Below are positions 8,005 through 17,800 of a stretch of DNA of 64,000 bases, piece after piece. How positions within the stretch are numbered: position 1 is the stretch's first letter; the number at the start of each line of letters is the position of its first letter. This stretch comes from Candidatus Krumholzibacteriota bacterium (GTDB taxonomy: Bacteria > Krumholzibacteriota > Krumholzibacteriia > LZORAL124-64-63): positions 1,718,694 to 1,782,693 of the forward strand of contig JAKLEB010000001.1 of the NCBI GenBank assembly GCA_022711765.1, in the 5' to 3' direction. The notes beneath the pieces were generated by a model, which made no database searches, was not told the DNA's origin, and saw nothing but the letters and a program-made list of their open reading frames with translations. The position numbers were made by a program, and so were the translations under genes.

Positions 8005-9234
8005 TCAGGCGAGGCCCCGCCAGCCTCGCGGCAGCACGATCCGGCGCGCACCGACGAACTCCCCCAAGCTTCGTAACGCCGCGGCCAGGCCCCGGGCGAG
8101 GCCTTCGTCGCGCCGCCGCCCGGGCTCGAGGCGCACCGCCCTGATCTCCAGTTCGGACCGCTCACGGTGAAACTTCGGATCGAGCCGCCCGACCAGCCGG
8201 CCGCCGTGCAGGATCGGCATCACGTAGTGGCCGAACTCGCGCCGGGCGGCCGGCGTGTAGAGCTCGACCCGGAAGCGGAAATCGAGCAGGTCCTCGGCGC
8301 GGCGGCGCTGCCAGAGGAGCGAATCGAACGGACAGACCAGGGTGGTGCCCCCGGGTTCCGGCGACGCGCCCAGACCGTCGAGATGCTCGGGCAGCGCGTA
8401 GAACGGCTCGCGCCGCCCGGCGACGCGCACCTCGACCACCTTGCCCCGCCGCAGGTTGCGCGAGATCACCCGGCGCCTCCCCCCCGCGTCGAGATCGTGC
8501 GCGGTGAAGTAACCGGCGAGGTGCCGTTCGCTCGCGATTCCCTGGGCGCCGAGGGCGCCAAGCAACCAGCTGTCCTCGTACGCCGCGGGCGAGACCGGCT
8601 TGACCGCGGGATGGACCCGCTCAAAGAGGTCGTAGACGCAGCGGAAATGCCGGCGCCCGCAGATCGCCACTCGCCCCGCGTGCCAGAGCAGCTTGAGGGA
8701 ACGCCCGTCCTCCTTCGCCATCGGGTAATTCCCGCCGGGGCGCTCGACGCCCCTCCACTCGTCAGGATCCGCGGCAAACGCCGCGCTCTCGAGCGGGCCT
8801 TCCCGGCGCAGCCGTCCGAGGACCCGGCGCTTCGAGGCCGCCGAGGTCTGGTAGCGTTGCCACCACGATTGGCGCAGCCAGCCGCGGGGCGGGAAGGCGA
8901 GCATCCGGCGGCGACCGAGCGGCAGGTGGGCGATCGGCAGGATCGAAGCCTCGTGCGCCCAGTACTCGAATGCGATGCGATCGCGATGGACCCAGTCATC
9001 GACCAGCGCCCGGTCATAGGAACCGTACCGGCTCCACAGGGTCAGGTAGTGGGCGCGGTCCACGACGTTGAGGGTATCGACCTGCAGGCCGCCGGTCCGC
9101 TCGAGGTGGTCGGTGAACGACTCCGCGGTCAAGGTCCGGCCGGACAGCGGCATCGCCAGGCCCTGCAGGTGGAGCCAGAGGCGAACGACCTGATCGACGG
9201 GAACGGTCGGCGGCGTCGCGCGAACGTGCGGCAT
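8005..9234 (-). CDS. YcaQ/AlkX-type winged-helix DNA glycosylase
   Basis: A 409-residue protein of the HTH_42 (AlkZ/YcaQ) family, DNA glycosylases that remove bulky alkylated bases and unhook interstrand crosslinks. The catalytic Q-hydrophobic-D motif is LQVDTLNVV with Gln51 and Asp53, followed by the family block RAHYLTLWSRYG. The C-terminal part has YEDSWLLGALG, LVCPFDSLLWQRRR and the terminal HGGRLVGRLDPKFHRE. I chose the ATG giving normal length; a more upstream start would run into the divergent atuA-like gene and has no family similarity. No strong ribosome site is visible. Probably single. Confidence 0.87.
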   Translation of the reverse strand: MPHVRATPPTVPVDQVVRLWLHLQGLAMPLSGRTLTAESFTDHLERTGGLQVDTLNVVDRAHYLTLWSRYGSYDRALVDDWVHRDRIAFEYWAHEASILPIAHLPLGRRRMLAFPPRGWLRQSWWQRYQTSAASKRRVLGRLRREGPLESAAFAADPDEWRGVERPGGNYPMAKEDGRSLKLLWHAGRVAICGRRHFRCVYDLFERVHPAVKPVSPAAYEDSWLLGALGAQGIASERHLAGYFTAHDLDAGGRRRVISRNLRRGKVVEVRVAGRREPFYALPEHLDGLGASPEPGGTTLVCPFDSLLWQRRRAEDLLDFRFRVELYTPAARREFGHYVMPILHGGRLVGRLDPKFHRERSELEIRAVRLEPGRRRDEGLARGLAAALRSLGEFVGARRIVLPRGWRGLA

Positions 9235-9400
9235 GCGGTGGTCCCGGTCGCGGGTATCGAACGGGCTCGCTCCGGTGGACACGGGGATCCGGCGAGCGCG
9301 ATCGTGAATGTCGCAAACCGCAGCGCGCGGCGCAATGGAGTCGGCCCGGGCCGTGCCGCCCGGCCGCCGGCCGTGCGCGGACCGCCGAAACGATACCGCC

Positions 9401-9429
9401 TTGTCCCTCGACCGGATCGTCGCTAGCTT
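9401..9429 (+). promoter_or_regulatory. Candidate promoter for the AtuA-like gene
   Basis: TTGTCC and TAGCTT are separated by exactly 17 bases, about 40 bases before the ATG. The -35 has four of six consensus bases and the -10 only three, so this is modest support. Confidence 0.3.
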
Positions 9430-9469
9430 GCCGCCTGGCCGAGTCCTCGAACCCACCGGGAGCTGGACG

Positions 9470-11251
9470 ATGAATCGCACGATCCGCATCGGCAACGCCG
9501 GCGGTTACTGGGGCGACGACCCCCTCGCCCTGCGGCGCCAGCTCGAGGGCGGCCCCCTCGACTACGTCACGATCGACTATCTCGCCGAGATCACGATGTC
9601 GATCCTGCAGGAGCAGCGGTCCCGCCGCCCGGACCTCGGCTACGCTGTCGACTTCCTCGATCAGCTGCATGACTGCCTGCCGCTCATCGTCGAGCGCGGG
9701 GTCAAGGTGATCACCAACGCCGGCGGCATCAACCCGCTCGCGCTGGGACGCGAGATCCGCGCGCTGGCCGACCGGCTCGGCCTGCAGGTGACGGTCGGCG
9801 TGGTCGACGGCGACGACATCGCCGGCCGGCTCGCCGAGCTGGACGCGGCGGGCGAGACGTTCGCGAACCTGGAGACCGGCGAGCTGCTGGGCCCTCTGCG
9901 GGACCGGGTCCGGGCGGCCAACGTCTACTTCGGCGCCGAACCCGTGGTCGCCGCGTTGCGGGCGGGCTGCCGGATCGTCGTCACGGGGCGCGTGACCGAC
10001 ACCGGGATCACGCTCGCCCCCATGATCCACGAGTTCGGCTGGGCGGACGACGACTGGGACCGCCTCGCCGCGGGCATCGTCGCCGGCCACATCATCGAGT
10101 GCGGAACGCAGGCGACCGGCGGCAACCTCACGGACTGGCGCGACGTGCCGGACCTCGCCGGCATCGGCTTCCCGATCGTCGAGATGCGCGAGGACGGCGT
10201 CTTCACGGTCACCAAGCACAAGGGCACCGGCGGCCTGGTGAACCTCAAGACCGTCAAGGAGCAGCTGGTCTACGAGATGGGCGACCCCGCGGAATACATC
10301 TCGCCGGACGTGATCGCCCGGTTCGACACCGTCGAGCTGGAGCAGATCGGCCGCAACCGCGTGCGGGTCTCGAATGCGCGCGGCCTGCCGCGGCCGCCGC
10401 GGTTCAAGGTCTCCATGGCCTACGACGACGGCTGGAAGGCGCTCGGCCAGCTGCTCGTCTGCGGCCCCGAGGTCGCGGCGAAGGCGGCGGCCGCGGCCGC
10501 GGCGTTCTGGAAGCGGCTCGGGATCGCCTACGAGGAGACCCACACCTCGGTCGTCGGGACCGGGTCGATCTGGCCGCGGACCGTGCCGGGCGGCGAGCCC
10601 AACGAGGCGCTCCTGCGCCTCGGCGTGCGTGACCACGATCGCGACAAGGTCGAGGCGTTCGGCGTCCAGCTGCCCGCCCTGATCCTCTCCGGGCCAGGCG
10701 GCATGGCCGTGACGGGCGGTCGACCCAAGCCGCACCCGGTCGTCGCCTACTGGCCCGCGCTCATGGGGCGCAGCCGGGTCGCCGCTCGCGTGGTCGCGCT
10801 TGCGCCGGACGGGACCGAGGAGGTCCGCATGATCGAGTTCGCCGACACGGTACCCGCGCGGCCCGACCCACCGGCCGGCCCCGCCCGGCGGCCGCGGGTG
10901 CGCGCGTGGCCGCAGCGGACACGGCGCACGAAGCTGCGCACTCTCGCGTTCGCCCGCTCGGGCGACAAGGGCGACACCTGCAACATCGGCGTGCTCGCGC
11001 GCTCGCCGGAAATCTACGACTGGCTGCGCGAGGCGCTGACGCCGGCAGTGGTGAAGCGGTTCTTCCGGGGGATCGTGAAGGGCAAGGTCGTGCGGCACGA
11101 GGCGGACAACCTGTTGGCGCTGAACTTCCTGCTCGAGCGTTCGCTCGGGGGCGGCGGCACGGTCTCGCTGCTGCTCGATCCACAGGGCAAGACGCTGGCG
11201 CACGCGCTCCTGGAGATGGACGTCGACGCGCCGGCGAAGATCATCCCGTAG
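9470..11251 (+). CDS. AtuA family protein (DUF1446, acyclic terpene utilisation type)
   Basis: A 593-residue cytosolic protein of the AtuA/DUF1446 family. AtuA was named from the citronellol/geraniol pathway of Pseudomonas but its exact reaction is not settled. The large N-terminal domain (about 1-460) begins IRIGNAGGYWGDD and contains VKVITNAGGINP, FGAEPVVAALRAGCRIVVTG and ATGGNLTDW. The C-terminal AtuA_C domain (about 485-593) has FARSGDKGDTCNIGVLAR and HEADNLLALNFLLE. An arginine-rich linker joins them. ATG is preceded by GGGAG. The rest of the atu cluster (acyl-CoA carboxylase and dehydrogenases) is absent here, so a general acyl-CoA-related role is as likely. Confidence 0.9.
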   Translation: MNRTIRIGNAGGYWGDDPLALRRQLEGGPLDYVTIDYLAEITMSILQEQRSRRPDLGYAVDFLDQLHDCLPLIVERGVKVITNAGGINPLALGREIRALADRLGLQVTVGVVDGDDIAGRLAELDAAGETFANLETGELLGPLRDRVRAANVYFGAEPVVAALRAGCRIVVTGRVTDTGITLAPMIHEFGWADDDWDRLAAGIVAGHIIECGTQATGGNLTDWRDVPDLAGIGFPIVEMREDGVFTVTKHKGTGGLVNLKTVKEQLVYEMGDPAEYISPDVIARFDTVELEQIGRNRVRVSNARGLPRPPRFKVSMAYDDGWKALGQLLVCGPEVAAKAAAAAAAFWKRLGIAYEETHTSVVGTGSIWPRTVPGGEPNEALLRLGVRDHDRDKVEAFGVQLPALILSGPGGMAVTGGRPKPHPVVAYWPALMGRSRVAARVVALAPDGTEEVRMIEFADTVPARPDPPAGPARRPRVRAWPQRTRRTKLRTLAFARSGDKGDTCNIGVLARSPEIYDWLREALTPAVVKRFFRGIVKGKVVRHEADNLLALNFLLERSLGGGGTVSLLLDPQGKTLAHALLEMDVDAPAKIIP

Positions 11252-11258
11252 ACGATCC

Positions 11259-11290
11259 CGGTCGCCGCGACCCCGGGGACGCGGCGACCG
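11259..11290. terminator. Hairpin between convergent genes
   Basis: CGGTCGCCGC (11259-11268) and GCGGCGACCG (11281-11290) form a perfect 10-bp stem with a 12-base loop, just after the AtuA-like stop and before the end of the convergent DUF1579 gene. No T-tract. Confidence 0.6.
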
Positions 11291-11332
11291 AGACCCTGTC
11301 GTCAAGAAGCGCGCGGGCTCGCTCGAGCGGCC

Positions 11333-11929
11333 TCACCTGGCCCGGTTGTATTCGATCTCCATCCACTTGACGTTGTCGCCGGCGGGGCTGGGACCCCACA
11401 TCTCGAAGACGTGCCGGTCGTCGCTGAGGAAGCGCGTGACCATCGTGCAGGCCATCGCCTGGCCCGTCGCCGCGTCGGCGAACTCGCCCTTGCAGACCAG
11501 TTCCTTCTTCGCGGAGTCGTAGTCGCCCTCGTACGACATGATGCCCGTCCCCATGTTGTCGAGCCAGGTCCCGACGTACTTCTTCTTCACGTTGTCGTAG
11601 CCCATCAGGCCGCGGCCCGTGAACGGCATCCCCATGTTCTCGCCGTTGAACTCGGTCGAGAGGAAGCGGCCATCGAGGATCATCTTGCTCTCCTCGACGC
11701 CCTGGCTGACCATGGGTTCGCCCGCCGGATCCATCCAACTCCTCATCGTGCAGTTCCACTTGCCGGCATGCTTGGCGATCCAGGCGTGTTCGGGACCCGG
11801 CGCGGCGGCCTTCAGGTAGATCTTCATCATCTCGTCGTGGGTCGGTTCGTCGGCGAAGGCCGACCCGGCCAGCAAGACCAAGACGGTCGCCGCGAGCAGG
11901 CCGGCTCTATGCAAAAACGTCGCTGACAT
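11333..11929 (-). CDS. Secreted DUF1579 protein
   Basis: A 198-residue exported protein of the DUF1579 family (lipocalin-like beta-barrel in some predictions, no established function). A signal peptide (about 1-26, ending GSAFA) precedes HAWIAKHAGKWNCTMRSWMD, the family opening. Then come GEPMVSQGVEESKMILDGRF, FTGRGLMGYDNVKKKYVGTW and a closing KWMEIEYNRAR. The start is preceded by a GAGGACGCG stretch. It converges with the AtuA-like gene and is divergent from the EamA transporter gene. Confidence 0.87.
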   Translation of the reverse strand: MSATFLHRAGLLAATVLVLLAGSAFADEPTHDEMMKIYLKAAAPGPEHAWIAKHAGKWNCTMRSWMDPAGEPMVSQGVEESKMILDGRFLSTEFNGENMGMPFTGRGLMGYDNVKKKYVGTWLDNMGTGIMSYEGDYDSAKKELVCKGEFADAATGQAMACTMVTRFLSDDRHVFEMWGPSPAGDNVKWMEIEYNRAR

Positions 11930-12010
11930 CGCGTCCTCGTTTCATTGACGGTGGTGAGCGGAGAAGCATGCGCCAGGTCGTCTCACCTGGCCAGGGGTAC
12001 CGCTACATCC

Positions 12011-12016
12011 TACAAT
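12011..12016 (+). promoter_or_regulatory. Candidate -10 element
   Basis: TACAAT, five of six consensus bases, in the 181-bp gap before the EamA transporter gene. No convincing -35 lies 16-18 bases upstream, so the call rests on the -10 alone. Confidence 0.3.
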
Positions 12017-12110
12017 AGACGGCGATCCCGGCCAGCGGCCCGGCGCGGATTCTCGCGACCGGCGCCGTTCCACGACGCGAACCGTTCGCGCGGACAGCGG
12101 ACTCGAACTC

Positions 12111-13013
12111 GTGCCTCGACGGACCCGACCCGCGCGCGCGACCGTCGCCGCGCTGACTGCGCTGACCCTCATCGCCTTCGCCGCCAACTCGGTGATCTGC
12201 CGGCTGGCGCTCGGCGAGGGGAGCATCGGCGCCTCGGCGTTCACGGCCCTCCGCGTCGTGGCGGGAGCCGCCGCGTTGCTCGCGTTGCTCGCCGTGCGCG
12301 CGGCGCGGCGCCGGCCGCACCGGGAGCGGCCAGCCGGCAGCTGGATCTCGGCCGGATGGCTCGTCGCCTACGCGGCGTCGTTCTCCGCGGCCTACCTCGA
12401 CCTCGCGGTCGGCACGGGGGCCCTCATCCTCTTCGGGACGGTGCAGATCACGATGATCACCGGCGGCCTTCGCGCCGGCGAGCGGCCGCTCCCCTCGCAG
12501 TGGGCGGGTCTCGCCGCGGCTCTGGTCGGGCTCGTCTACCTCGTCCTGCCGGGACTGGCCGCGCCGTCGCCGGTGGGCGCGCTCCTCATGGCGACGGCCG
12601 GCGTGTCCTGGGGATTGTACTCGTTCCGCCGCGGCAGCGGCGACCCCGTCGCGACGACGGCGGGCAACTTCGCGCGGGCCGTGCCCCTGGCCCTCATCGT
12701 CGGCGTCGCCGGTCTCGCCGGATTCGGCGAGAGCTGGCCGACGCGCACGGGCGTCCTGCTCGCCGTGCTCTCGGGCGCCGTGACCTCAGGGATCGGCTAC
12801 GTGCTGTGGTACACCGTCCTGCGCTGGCTCACCGCGACCCAGGCGGCGGTCGCGCAGCTCGCCGCGCCCGCGCTGGCGGCGCTCGGCGGCGGCGCGTTCC
12901 TGGGGGAGACAGTGTCGGCGCGGCTGGTGGTCGCGGCGGCGGTCACGCTGGGCGGGGTCGCGGTGGCGATGCTGGGACGGCAGTCCGCATCCGGCGAGAC
13001 GATGCGGCGGTAG
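12111..13013 (+). CDS. EamA/DMT-family transporter
   Basis: A 300-residue drug/metabolite transporter with about ten membrane helices in two EamA repeats (about 12-140 and 150-285). Each repeat shows the small-residue-rich helices typical of the family: AANSVICRLALGEGS in the first, SGIGYVLWYTVLRWLTATQA in the second, and the terminal LGETVSARLVVAAAVTLGGV. The substrate cannot be inferred; relatives export amino acids or metabolites. The GTG start gives a conventional N-terminus but its ribosome site is weak. Followed after 154 bp by the lactate permease. Confidence 0.87.
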   Translation: MPRRTRPARATVAALTALTLIAFAANSVICRLALGEGSIGASAFTALRVVAGAAALLALLAVRAARRRPHRERPAGSWISAGWLVAYAASFSAAYLDLAVGTGALILFGTVQITMITGGLRAGERPLPSQWAGLAAALVGLVYLVLPGLAAPSPVGALLMATAGVSWGLYSFRRGSGDPVATTAGNFARAVPLALIVGVAGLAGFGESWPTRTGVLLAVLSGAVTSGIGYVLWYTVLRWLTATQAAVAQLAAPALAALGGGAFLGETVSARLVVAAAVTLGGVAVAMLGRQSASGETMRR

Positions 13014-13167
13014 CCCCGGCCGAGCGGAACGCACCGCCGGACCACGCCCGTTCGTCCGTGGCCGCGAGCCGGGCAGGGTGGCGCCGGATCGTGCGCGTTT
13101 CCGCGCTTGTGCCCGCTCCACCGCGGCTCCATCATTCGCCCCGGCCCGCCAGCCCGCCGGAGGTCGC

Positions 13168-14763
13168 ATGGAGAACTTGAGCGTATTCCTCGCTATTCTG
13201 CCCGTGCTCGTGATCTTCCTGCTGCTCACCCTGCGGCGGACGCCGGCCGACATCGCCGGCCTCGTCGGCTGGGTCGTGACGCTCGTGGTGGCGATCGCCT
13301 ACTTCCGCACGGCGCCGGCGGTGGCGATGCGCGCGTCGGCGGCGGGCGTGGTGGCGTCGCTGCCGATCAGCCTCATGGTCGCGGCGAGCATCTTCCAGAT
13401 GACCTTCATGATCGAGGTCGGCGCGGTGAGACGCATCGTGCTGGCGATGAAGTCGGTCGCGCCGAACGATCGCGTCGCGCAGATCCTGATGATCAACGTG
13501 GGCTTCGGCACCCTGGTGACCGCCCTCGGCGCGACGCCGGTGTCGATCCTGCCGCCGATCATGATCGCGCTCGGCTACTCGAGCTACGTCGCGATCGCGC
13601 TGCCGGCGATCGGGTACGACTCGCTGTGCACCTACGCGCTGCTCGCGATCCCGGCCGTGGTATTCACCGACGTGCTGGCGCCTCTCGTGGCGGACGCCGG
13701 CATCGCGCTCACCCTGCGCGACACGGGTCTGCTCTTCGCGCGCTTCATCCCGCTCGTGACGACCTGCATCGCCCTGGGCATGTTCTGGATCGTGGGGCGC
13801 TGGGCGATGGTGGTGCGCGGGTTGATCCCCGCGATCCTGACCGGCGTCGTCGCGGGCGGCTGCTGCTGGGTCATGGCGGCGGTCGATCTCGTGCCCCTGA
13901 CCGGCGTCGTGGCGGGCGCGGCCATCATCGCCCTGCTCGCGCTGACCTTGAAGCTGCGCCGCCGTCCCGTGTACGCGGAGGGCGAGCTCACCGCGCAGGA
14001 CCGCGAGACCAAGGCCGCGATGTCCCTGCGCAAGGCGGCGAGCCCGTGGCTCCTCCTGCTGATCTTCGCGACCCTCGTCAACGTCAAGGAGCTGCCGTTC
14101 TTCGCGCTGTTCTTCCAGAAGCTGCCTCTGGCGGTCGAGGCCGTCCCCGGCAAGCCGATCGCCACGCGGGTGCTCTGGCAGGCCTACACCTGGGTTCTCG
14201 TCGCGACGCTCGTGTCCGCCGCCTTCTTCCGCCCGACCGGCCGGCAGTGGCGGACGGTGCTCGCCAGGACCTGGCAGCGCGCGCCGCGACCGGTCGTGGC
14301 CGCGGCGGTGTTCTTCGCCATCGCCTTCGTCATCGACCACAGCGGCAAGGCCGTCGCGGCCGGGGGCGCCTGGATCGCGGATCCCGACCGCAACATGATC
14401 CACGTCGTCGCCGCCGCCGCGGCGGCGACCTTCGGCGGACTGTACGGCCTGGCGGCGCCCTACCTCGGACTGCTCGCCGGCTTCATCTCCGGTTCCGAGA
14501 CGAGCGCCATCGCCATGCTCAGCCGGTTCCACATCGAGACGGCGAGCGCGCTCGACCGCACCGCCGCGATCGGCCTGCTGCTCGCCGCGGCGAGCGGCGT
14601 CGGCGGGGGCCTCGCGTCGGTGGTCTCGCCGGCCAAGCTGCAGAACGCGGCGGCGATCATCGACCGCATCGGCGAGGAGGGCAAGGTGCTGCGCACGACG
14701 ACGGTGATCAGCCTCCTGATCACCCTGCTCACGGCGGTCGCGACGCTCGTCTGGGTGAGGTAG
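13168..14763 (+). CDS. L-lactate permease family transporter
   Basis: A 531-residue integral membrane protein of the LctP (lactate permease) family, which imports lactate or glycolate with protons. The length and about 14 hydrophobic helices match. Recognisable stretches are LTLRRTPADIAGLVGW, NVGFGTLVTALGATPVSILP, AIGYDSLCTYALLAIP, GFISGSETSAIAMLSR and the closing SGVGGGLASVVSPAKLQNA. The ATG has GGAGG five bases upstream. No lactate dehydrogenase gene is adjacent, so substrate assignment rests on family similarity. Confidence 0.87.
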   Translation: MENLSVFLAILPVLVIFLLLTLRRTPADIAGLVGWVVTLVVAIAYFRTAPAVAMRASAAGVVASLPISLMVAASIFQMTFMIEVGAVRRIVLAMKSVAPNDRVAQILMINVGFGTLVTALGATPVSILPPIMIALGYSSYVAIALPAIGYDSLCTYALLAIPAVVFTDVLAPLVADAGIALTLRDTGLLFARFIPLVTTCIALGMFWIVGRWAMVVRGLIPAILTGVVAGGCCWVMAAVDLVPLTGVVAGAAIIALLALTLKLRRRPVYAEGELTAQDRETKAAMSLRKAASPWLLLLIFATLVNVKELPFFALFFQKLPLAVEAVPGKPIATRVLWQAYTWVLVATLVSAAFFRPTGRQWRTVLARTWQRAPRPVVAAAVFFAIAFVIDHSGKAVAAGGAWIADPDRNMIHVVAAAAAATFGGLYGLAAPYLGLLAGFISGSETSAIAMLSRFHIETASALDRTAAIGLLLAAASGVGGGLASVVSPAKLQNAAAIIDRIGEEGKVLRTTTVISLLITLLTAVATLVWVR

Positions 14764-14773
14764 CCCAACGGAT

Positions 14774-14812
14774 CGCCCGGTTGTCGCGCCTGGCGGGCTC
14801 GACAACCGGGCG
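14774..14812. terminator. Bidirectional hairpin terminator
   Basis: CGCCCGGTTGTCG (14774-14786) and CGACAACCGGGCG (14800-14812) pair perfectly over 13 bp around a 13-base loop. It fills the gap between the convergent lactate permease and giant protease genes; no T-tract is present. Confidence 0.65.
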
Positions 14813-14833
14813 GTTGGTGGGTTAACGCTCAGA

Positions 14834-17800
14834 CTACTTCAGCAAGACCATGCGACCCGTGTGCTGCGCGCCCTCGGCCGTGAGCCGGGAGAAATACACG
14901 CCGCTCGGGACGTAGGCGCCGTCGTCGTCGCGGCCGTCCCAGATCGCGCTCTGGCGGCCTGCCGGGACCATGGCGTCCACGAGCCGGACGACGCGGCGGC
15001 CGTGCACGTCGTACACGTCGAGCTGGACGTGGCTCGTGCGCGGCACGTCGAAGCGGATCGTGGTCTGCGGGTTGAAGGGGTTGGGGTAGCTGCCGACCAG
15101 CGAGAACGCGGCCGGCAGGAGGTCGTCGCCGACCGGTGTCGGGTTGCCGAGCACGATCGTGTAGGTCCGCTCGCCGGTGCCGGATATCGCGAGCGAGGCG
15201 ACGTCGCGCATGTCGGCGACCACGACGGGTCCACCGGCGCTGAGCCCCTCGCGCAGCACCCACGCCACGTCCGCGATGGCCCGCAGCGCATCCGGATTCC
15301 AGGCGAGCGTCGTGCCCGCGTTGCCCGTGTTGCCGCTCGGCTGTACGGCTAGGTGCCAGAGCACGACTGATCCTCCCATCTGGGCGTCCGTCCGCAGGTC
15401 GCTGTACAGCGGCGTGGTCGCCGTGTCCGCGTCCAGCAGTCGGACCAGGGTGGTGTAGGCCGGCGGGGCCGGCGGGAACGGGAGCTGCTCGGGCGCCGGC
15501 GCGCCGCCGCCGATCAGCACCTGGAAGACGTGCGGCACGCCCGCCAGGTTCGCGCCGGTCGCGGTCAGGACCGCTTGCGCGAGCACCTTGTCGCCCGCGC
15601 CGCGCCGCGCGGCGTGCTTGGCGCCGCCGGCCTCGACGCTCAGCGTGAACGGCTCGGCGGCGTGGAACCAGACGCCCTGGCCCGGCTCGATCTGGTCGAC
15701 CGGGACGTAGCCCTGGCTTTCGACGAACGCGAACATCCCGTCCATCGCCGCCGCCGGCGTGACCAGCGGGACGGCCGACTCGTCGAACAGACCGCCCAGC
15801 AGGTACCAGCCAGCCGGACCGCCGCGCGAGTAGGCGCCGAGCGGGTCGCCCGTCACCACCTCGTAGCTGTCCGGTCCGCCATACTGCAGCCACATGCCGT
15901 CGCCGCCGGCGGGCGAGGGGGTCGACACGTAGTTGCCGCCCTGCCAGCCGAGAACCTGCTGGACGGCCGGCAGCTGCGCCGACAGCGGCACGCCGGGGCC
16001 GAGTTGCACCGGCAACGACCGCAGGTCCCAGCCGTTCACGACCGCGTAGGGAACGGGGGTCTGGTCGGGTATCGACGACCCCACGGCGATCGAGCCGTCG
16101 CCGGGGTCGACCGGCACTGGACTGCCCGCGGTGTCCTTGACGTCCAGCTCCGTGAAGACCAGCGGCGAGATGTCGCCGAGCGCGCCGACGATCCCGAACT
16201 TCAGCCGCATCAGGACGCCCTCGCCCTGCAGCGGCGCACCGGCCGCGTCGACCACGACGCCGTTGCCGACGTTGGTCACATTGAACTGCCAGCCATCCAT
16301 CATGGTGCCGGAGAGGTCGCCGAGGCCGGCGAACTGGACGACCAGCGGGTCGAAGAGGATCCGGGCGTGCAGGGACACGATGTCCAGCGGATCGACCCAT
16401 TGCGCGGCCAGGATCGGCAGGTCGAGGATCGAGCCGGGCAGACCCACGCCGGTCGGCAGGGCGACCGGCAGCGGCGGGATCTCCTCCTCGCGAGACAGGA
16501 CCGTGGTCGCGATGTCGTACCGGGTGAACGGGAAGTTGTCGTAGGTCGTGCCCGACGCCTCCGTCTCGACGACGAAGCTGCCGTCGTACTGGGTGGCGGT
16601 CAGGAGTCCCGTGTACACGCCGTCGTTCGGCGCCTGATCCCCGTTGCCTCCCGCGTCGTTCAGGGCCATGGGGAACGACTCGCCGTTCGGCAGGGTGATC
16701 ACGGCCGTGACCTGCGCGTTGTAGATCGGCTTGGGGCCGAGCTGCGCGATGAGCTGGGTCAGCGCGAGCTCGATGAGCATCGGCTGGCCGAAGCCGTGCG
16801 GAGTCAGGGTCAGGATCGACTGCACGCGCGTCGACGCGGCCAGGTTCAGGTGGTAGTTGCCCTGGCCGTCGCCGCCGCCCACGCGGCGCACGATCGCGAG
16901 CCAGTTGCCGGGAACGGGTCCGTTGATCCGCTGGGCGGAGACCGTCTCGTCGCCGACCCACTCGGGGCTCGACGGGTCGAAGACGTGGCCGGACGGATCC
17001 TGGAGGATCAGCTGGAAGGCGTTCGGGTCCCGGTAGTTCCACAAGAGGCCGATCAGGAGCTGATCGACCGAGGGATCGACCAGGAACTCGTGCCGGTGCT
17101 CGCCCTGCCGGAGCTGGCCGTTGATCCAGCCCAGCCCCTCGCGGTCCGTCGCCGCCATCAGGGACATCTGGTAGGTCTGGATCAGCGGCAGGATCCCGCC
17201 CGTGACCTTGGCGCCGGAGGTGCCGGCATAGTAGTACTGCCCGCCCGTCGCCGCGGCGACGGCCTCGAGCGTGACCTCGTCGGCGAAGGGACCGAAGCCG
17301 ATCGTGTAGACCGTGGGTTCGGGCGCTTGCAGGGGCAGGACGTCGAACGGGTCCGGCGGGTGCGTGTTGTTGCCGTCCGAAAGCAGGATGATCGACTGCG
17401 GGAACTGCGGTGGAACGGCGTCGTGCAGCTCGTCGCGCGCCTTCTCGAGGCCGGCGCCGATGGCGGTCAGGTTGTAGACGTCGCCGCCGGTCTCGATCGT
17501 CGCGATCGCGGCGTTCTTGTCGGCCTCGCCCGTGATCTCGGTCATGGGGAAATCGGTCCAGGCCGGCCAGTCAGGCAAGGTGCCGGGGTCCGCGCCGCCG
17601 CTGTAGCTGGTGACGGCGATCTTGTCGCCGACGTCGAGCAGCCGCACGACCTGCGCGGCCGCGTTCTCCGCGGCGAGGATGGGGTCGCCGACCATGCTGA
17701 ACGAACGGTCGATGGACAGCGCCAGGTCGACCGGCTCCGGCAGGACCGCCACGAGGTTCTCGGCGATGAGCTGCTGCATGGCGAGGTTGACGTTGAGGCG

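Noticed and set aside
9014..11305. A 763-codon minus-strand frame opposite the AtuA-like gene
   Set aside because: Composition typical of antisense shadow; AtuA motifs are clear on the plus strand.
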